The translations under genes were made by a program, and so were the position numbers. A stretch of 64,000 nucleotides of DNA, taken from the NCBI GenBank assembly GCA_027922465.2, contig BQMF02000017.1, positions 1,488,001 through 1,552,000 of the forward strand, in the 5' to 3' direction. Below are positions 58,061 to 64,000 of this stretch, one piece after another. The notes beneath the pieces were generated by a model, which worked only from the letters and a program-made list of their open reading frames with translations, was not told the DNA's origin and made no database searches. Source of the DNA: Turritopsis dohrnii. Lineage: Eukaryota; Cnidaria; Hydrozoa; Anthoathecata; Oceaniidae. The first letter of the stretch is position 1. Each line of letters begins with the position of its first letter.

Positions 58061-59070
58061 AAATGAAAGCAATTCCGAAGATGTTTGTCATCTTGTAACT
58101 CGAAATTCAAGTCAAAACAAGAAACAAAATTTTTAATAGGTCGATATTTCGATTTATTTGCTAAATCATTATCAAGACAGTAAAAGTGTAAAAGTCTAAA
58201 ACAAGCTTATATACAAATTGAGAAAATCATAAAAGAAGTGATGAAATGTTAAAACGCATTGATAGAACAAAAGAAATGTAAGTAGAACAAAAAGGCTAGA
58301 ACGCTCCTGGGAACAAAGAAACGAGAATCGTGCAAGGCAAAGTAAAATTAAAACAATTCGAAGTCTTTCGAGGCCTTGACACCATTGTTAAGTACTGGAT
58401 TTCTTAATTTAATAAAATAAGCTTCTTTGAAAAGAAGAATGTCCCAATTTCTATGAGTGTCAATAACTTTTGTATTTTGTTGAACCATCTGTATTTTATA
58501 TTCACGTGCGTCAACGTCGTTAATTAAAAGTCCGTTAATGTCGTAAAGATATTGACAACCGGAGCAGTTCATTATGTGTTCATTGATGGCTGAATCATTG
58601 CAAAGCGCGTGTTCTTTTGTTCTTTGGTGCAACGAGCGTTCAGTTTTACCAATGTAAGAACAATTACAGCCAGGACAGCGAAATTCGTAGACAACGAACG
58701 ATTTAGACAGGTTTTTTAACCGGTCCTTCATGTTTGTAAAAAAGGAAATTTTAGTAACTGTGTAGCGGACGACAAAGTTAACTTTCTGGTTGGTGTATCT
58801 TTTCAATTTCTTGACGCACGATTTAATGAGGTATTCACCATCTTGACCGGCGTAGTTCAAGTGGCAGTAGACTTTTGGCAATTCGTCATTTTCGTTATTG
58901 TTATACGGAGTGTCTCTATTAGTAAGTATTCGTTTGATTATGGCATTGGTGATTCTCTTTGGATAATGATTCCAGGAAGCAAACTTTTTGATATGATTCA
59001 GCTCCAACTGGAAATATTCGTTGGAACAAATTTTCTTAGCACGAGTAACAAGTGAGCGAATCCACGCAGT
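58061..59070 (-). mobile_element. Penelope-like element, 5'-truncated, left copy of an inverted pair
   Basis: The coding part runs from about 59066 to the stop at 58348. It begins within the RT-to-endonuclease region (IRSLVTRAKKICS, then NHIKKFASWNHYPKRITNAI). It ends with a GIY-YIG endonuclease: FRCPGCNCSYIGKTERSLHQ, with the RTKEH Arg and the NEHIMNCSGC segment. The Cys pair before YIG is typical of Penelope-like elements. The reverse transcriptase is missing. About 285 bp of 3' non-coding sequence follows. Confidence 0.82.
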
Positions 59071-59967
59071 CCAATGCCATAATCAAACGAATACTTACTA
59101 ATAGAGACACTCCGTATAACAATAACGAAAATGACGAATTGCCAAAAGTCTACTGCCACTTGAACTACGCCGGTCAAGATGGTGAATACCTCATTAAATC
59201 GTGCGTCAAGAAATTGAAAAGATACACCAACCAGAAAGTTAACTTTGTCGTCCGCTACACAGTTACTAAAATTTCCTTTTTTACAAACATGAAGGACCGG
59301 TTAAAAAACCTGTCTAAATCGTTCGTTGTCTACGAATTTCGCTGTCCTGGCTGTAATTGTTCTTACATTGGTAAAACTGAACGCTCGTTGCACCAAAGAA
59401 CAAAAGAACACGCGCTTTGCAATGATTCAGCCATCAATGAACACATAATGAACTGCTCCGGTTGTCAATATCTTTACGACATTAACGGACTTTTAATTAA
59501 CGACGTTGACGCACGTGAATATAAAATACAGATGGTTCAACAAAATACAAAAGTTATTGACACTCATAGAAATTGGGACATTCTTCTTTTCAAAGAAGCT
59601 TATTTTATTAAATTAAGAAATCCAGTACTTAACAATGGTGTCAAGGCCTCGAAAGACTTCGAATTGTTTTAATTTTACTTTGCCTTGCACGATTCTCGTT
59701 TCTTTGTTCCCAGGAGCGTTCTAGCCTTTTTGTTCTACTTACATTTCTTTTGTTCTATCAATGCGTTTTAACATTTCATCACTTCTTTTATGATTTTCTC
59801 AATTTGTATATAAGCTTGTTTTAGACTTTTACACTTTTACTGTCTTGATAATGATTTAGCAAATAAATCGAAATATCGACCTATTAAAAATTTTGTTTCT
59901 TGTTTTGACTTGAATTTCGAGTTACAAGATGACAAACATCTTCGGAATTGCTTTCATTTTATATATT
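59071..59967 (+). mobile_element. Penelope-like element, shorter truncated copy, right arm of the inverted pair
   Basis: Identical in protein to the left copy from NAIIKRILTNRDT to the end (KASKDFELF, stop at 59670-59672). It starts abruptly at CCAATGCCATAATC (59071) and carries the same 3' non-coding tail to about 59967. The arms are separated by about 120 bp (58950-59070), unique to the left copy. Confidence 0.82.
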
Positions 59968-61342
59968 CTAAATGTGTCAGCTGGTAAAGGATTCACATTT
60001 ATATATATTGTTATCAATTATCAATCTGCTTGAGTCTCGGCTATGGTTGCTCAAATGTAGCAATATCAACAAGAGCCAGATGGCGCAAAACGGTAGCAGC
60101 AAAAGTACTTGCCACAAGAATACTTTTAAATTTGAAATTTTACTTAAAGTTCTTAAACGTTCTGTAAACGTTCTTGAGATATCTTACTGGTGGAAAACAG
60201 GCATAAACGATATTATAATGTTTAAAATTACTAACTCGTGTAAATAGGGTCTAATCGCAACACACCAGCAATTTAATTTATTAGAAGACAAAAGAATTAT
60301 ACATGCATGAGCTGTTTATAATGTACGTTTTTTTATAAGAGCTTATGTAGAAAAAAAAACGCGTTTCTTCGAAAAAAAAATGTATGTTTTGAATTATAAT
60401 TTTTTGAAACCGAAAATGAATTCAAACAGATAACTGCCTTTTTTTAACTCGATTTTTGAAAACCTTGATGTTCAAAGACAGAACAGATAGCTAACAAAGG
60501 TAGAAAGTAATAAGAAAGTCTGATCTGTGCTTTACTGACACGAAAAACATATCTATTTTCAAGTGCCAAAGTTCATTGATTCAGTACCATAAAAGTAGCT
60601 AAAAGTCCCAGTTTTATGTAGACCTATTTGATTAATATCCATTCCTTCATCAATTAAGTGATAAAATATCAAAGAAAACGTATTTTAAATGTATGTGATT
60701 GAAAACCTTCGAAAATTCAAAAGGCTGCGTTCGTTCATTAGAATGTATATTGAGTTTTTAGTGGGGACTCGCATACTCTAAATCGTAGGCTAAAAACTGC
60801 CGTTTCGGCCGGAGTAGTAGTAGTAGTAGTAGTAGGAGTAGTAGTAGGAGTCCAAGGGTGTTTTAATACGGTATTCGCTTACGCTGCTACCGTAATAAAA
60901 TCATATTAATGTTTTGTGATATACTATATATATTCAACCAACACAATATATACATTCAATGAAACATTTTATCATATTTTAATACCTTCGTATTATTCAA
61001 TGATATTATATTTATGTTCAACGACACATTATATATTCAATAAAAAATCAAATATATTCAATGAAATATGTATTTGATATGTTTAGCAGAATGTCTTTGT
61101 GTTCAATAAACCATATTCCATTTAAATCATTATTTTTATAGTAACTACTTATAATAACCTTGCGTTGTATAGTCTGTGTTTTAAACTGTCTGGTCACCGA
61201 AATCTAATGCAGGTCATCCTAGCAGGACGAATCTTGTCAAATTTGGAGCACAAATCAACAGATTTTCGTCAGTTACATAAGAAAAGCCAGTTATTTCTTT
61301 CAGTCCACATTCTTGTCTCTTCTGTAACACTCCACCTGGATA
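59968..61342. other. Intergenic, AT-rich
   Basis: Contains the inverted second copy of the dispersed repeat seen at 4408-4510 (here about 60785-60900) with a (AGT)n tract at 60812-60850. A patch of ATTCAATGAAA and TTCAACxxACAATATA words at 60915-61120 recurs inverted at 61840-62060, flanking the pseudogene at 61343. Confidence 0.5.
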
Positions 61343-61760
61343 CTAAGAGCAAGTCAGAAATATTTTTCCAAGTAAACCCCAGCTCCCTGAAATAAACAGA
61401 GTTTCTTCAGGAATGTTATACTTGGGCCTACCTGGACCATGACTAAGCATAAATGCTACATCTTCTTGATATACTACAAGTCTCTTTTGAATTGGTGTAT
61501 CATGTCTCAATTTTCTTTTTATTTCCTCTGCGAATATTTTCAAACGCTTTATTAGAAGAGAAAGCAGACTAGCTGATTGGTAATAGTCCTGTTGAAAAAC
61601 AAGCAACATGACAAGCATTTTGTTCAGGAATGAGAACACATTTAACCCATCCAAAGAATAAGCCTTTTGCCCAATACGATTTACTAAAAGGGCTATTTGA
61701 TGGAAAAATTCCTGGATAAGTGGATGGATCTCTATGAATGTCTACATTAGCTGCCGCCAT
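61250..61760 (-). pseudogene. Fragment of a transposon-associated helix-turn-helix/integrase-type protein
   Basis: The minus strand starts at ATG 61760 (MAAANVDIHRDPSTYPG). It then runs through frames containing QSASLLSLLIKRLKIFAEEI and GRPKYNIPEETL, and after a one-base shift near 61395 continues YFRELGFTWKNISDLLLVSRW. The GRPKYNIP...LGFTWK..LL.VSRW pattern belongs to a widespread invertebrate/fish family that usually continues into a DDE integrase core. No integrase core follows here. Assignment is from pattern recall. Confidence 0.5.
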
Positions 61761-63293
61761 ATTTTTTTCTTATTCCTGCGAAAATTAAGCCTAACAATAC
61801 TACCTGTTCAATTCCCAGACCAGATTACAAACTAGTATTTCGTTGACCATATATTGTGTGGTTGAATATTATTTCAATCCATTGCATATATAAGAAGTCA
61901 CAAACCTGATAAGATATCGCAAACATATAATAACTTATACATAATATATACAACGAGCATTATAAATATAGCATATTAATAAATCGCGTCGAATATTTCA
62001 ATTCGATAGATATATTGTGTGATTGAAAATATAAAATACTTCATTGAATATTGCTACATCTGAGCAACCATACTCGGCCATTATCGATTTTTAGGATAAT
62101 TTGCATGCATGACGTTTTTTAAAAAAGATTGAAAGATACCTTATACCTTGTATTTCTTGTTGCTTCAATTTCCTTGTGGTGTGCTTCTTTATGCTTGAGA
62201 AAATACCTTAATCAATGATTTAGGATCTAATTATAACTTGAAATTTTTAAAACATGCTATTCACTAGATTCTTATGTGATAATTTTTATTCACAATACTT
62301 TTCCAACTATGAGAGACTATGAGTGTCAGAAAGTTTTCAATCTGTGCTCAACGGTAAGTTTCATAAACCATTTTGTTTTACTCTGGTACAATTTAAGAAT
62401 ATGAAGAACCCATAATAATTAGCGTTGAAAAATTCAGGATAAAGGGTTGTCCTCTTTTGTACTACTAACAATGATTTACCCATTGAATTAATTTTTCAAG
62501 AAAACTATCAAAAATATCAGATATTTTTTCCCTCTATATTATGCATGCGCATTCAGTTACGACGTGGAAACCCATCGAGCTCGAATTATTGTCGAATGAA
62601 AATCCAGCTTTCATACATTCTATATTTTCATATGTGAACGCAGGTGATTACACCCTCTTAGGTCTAAGTTATACTAACGCAATATACCTTTTTAAAAAGA
62701 TTCACAAGTGTAAATTAGGCCTCACTATGAACCACCAGAAACTATTTGCTACAAACAAAAGAAATATGGATATAATGCGTGAACTGTAACCATGGATACA
62801 AATTTTTTATCAAAATTTTATTTTTTTGAAAGAACATACAAAAGAAAAAAAGAAACAAAAAACCAACAAAATTCTTCGAAAAAAATAAAATGAAAGCGAA
62901 AAAAACATCAGAAATACTGCGTGTAAACTGGGAAAAAAAAAACAGAAAGGTTTTTAAGAGTTATAGTAAGAACCACTTCGATGTATCATTAACTGACAGC
63001 CTTCGAAGCACGAGACGGCATTAACCACCTCGATCATAAGTTCATTTCAAGTGATGCTTCGAATTTGATGTAACTGAAGTCCTCCCCTTTCTATTTAAGT
63101 AAGAGTAAGGTGTATTGTTTCGGAAATAAATGGTAAAGTACCTAAAAATATATACTACGCATATAATACACATTGATGTAACTGATGATGGTGGTCGGAT
63201 GACACCGAAACGTTTTTAATATTATTTATGACAGTATTCTATAGCCCAAATCAACTAGGTTTTTAAAACTACTAGCCTCCATTTTTCATTACA

Positions 63294-63335
<42 letters not shown>

Positions 63336-64000
63336 GGTTTATATTTCAGTTCCAAAGTTTTACATTTGGCTAATTCTACTGAAATAGCGAAAGACTAGTG
63401 TATGTGCGCGATCATAAATTAAACATTAGAAAAGTAACATTTGCTAATAAACATATACTTCAGAAACAAGAACAAGAAGGTTGAGAAGACAAGGGTCAAA
63501 AATGAAAAATGAAGACAGGCGTATGACGTAAACTTGAACGATGTTGAGAATTCTTGTCGTAACTATTGTGGTCGCCCTTTCGATGTATACGGAGACAAAT
63601 TAGCCCTTAGCGTGAGAAATACATAAAGTACATAAAATATATGAAAAACAGAAAAGAAAAAAAAATCATATGGTCACTATAACCAGAGTCGTTAAACAGA
63701 ACCGCACTAAATATATTGGGAGGCATTATACTCATAAACGAGAAAAAGGAGAGTTGACTATAGGTTAGTGAATATTGTAGATAACCCAAAATTTAGGCTC
63801 AATGTTGAAATAGCTCAAAAACCTCGGTTAAATTGTGGAGCGAAGAAAAAAAAAACAAAAAGAAAAAAAAAAAAAAAAGAACAAGAAAAACAAAATGTAA
63901 GGTAACTAAGAGACAGAGAGACATCTGGCAAGTGCTTTATCTAAAAAATATTTTTTGGTTAGTTTGCAGAACATTCCATAACTATGACAAGATCGACATT
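61761..64000. other. Terminal intergenic region, nothing recognised
   Basis: Very AT-rich. Holds the inverted ATTGTGTG/TTGAA word patch (61840-62060), an (AAT)n tract at 63299-63334 and an A-rich tract at about 63846-63895. The ORF at 62541-62789 (82 codons) has no recognisable homology. Confidence 0.5.

Overview
This is eukaryotic, almost certainly animal, nuclear DNA. The main genes are split by short GT-AG introns, the base composition is AT-rich, and the sequence is full of small inverted-repeat transposons. The proteins present (a myotubularin phosphatase with a C-terminal FYVE finger, a PPM1F-type phosphatase, a KIF1-binding protein, mitochondrial ribosomal protein mL37, GLT1D1) and the Penelope, copia and THAP-type mobile genes suit a marine invertebrate such as a cnidarian or tunicate. 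I cannot fix the species from sequence alone. Gene density is roughly one per 7-8 kb.

Layout. 1.6-3.3 kb: intronless KIFBP homologue (-). 5.7-6.4 kb: promoter and coding exon of an H2A.X-type histone (+) ending SQEY. 6.4-10.1 kb: repeats, including a tRNA-derived SINE split by a MITE. 10.1-18.4 kb: a 15-exon MTMR3/4-type lipid phosphatase (-), whose proposed exons sum to an uninterrupted 948 codons. 20.1-25.6 kb: seven-exon PPM1F-type PP2C phosphatase (+), head to head with the MTMR gene, with a one-base reading-frame break at its last exon. 26.7-28.1 kb: intronless UBA3 (+). 29.3-31.4 kb: three-exon mL37 (+, 379 aa). 33.9-49.3 kb: GLT1D1 glycosyltransferase (-), with at least 11 recognisable exons. 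A complete but defective Ty1/copia retrotransposon (39958-44034) sits in one of its introns. 49.3-52.8 kb: repeats. 52.9-54.2 kb: an unrecognised 445-aa protein built of ten 35-aa repeats, ending in a PP1-docking-like motif. 55.7-57.3 kb: decayed tyrosine-recombinase-like gene (-). 58.06-59.97 kb: two 5'-truncated Penelope-like elements in inverted orientation. 61.3-61.8 kb: fragment of a transposon-associated helix-turn-helix protein. The rest is AT-rich, repeat-bearing DNA.

The host genes are housekeeping or signalling genes with no operon-like link. The accessory interest lies in the 52.9 kb repeat protein, the inverted Penelope pair, the copia element with an initiator-tRNA-like internal primer site, and several nested insertions whose target-site duplications can be read directly.
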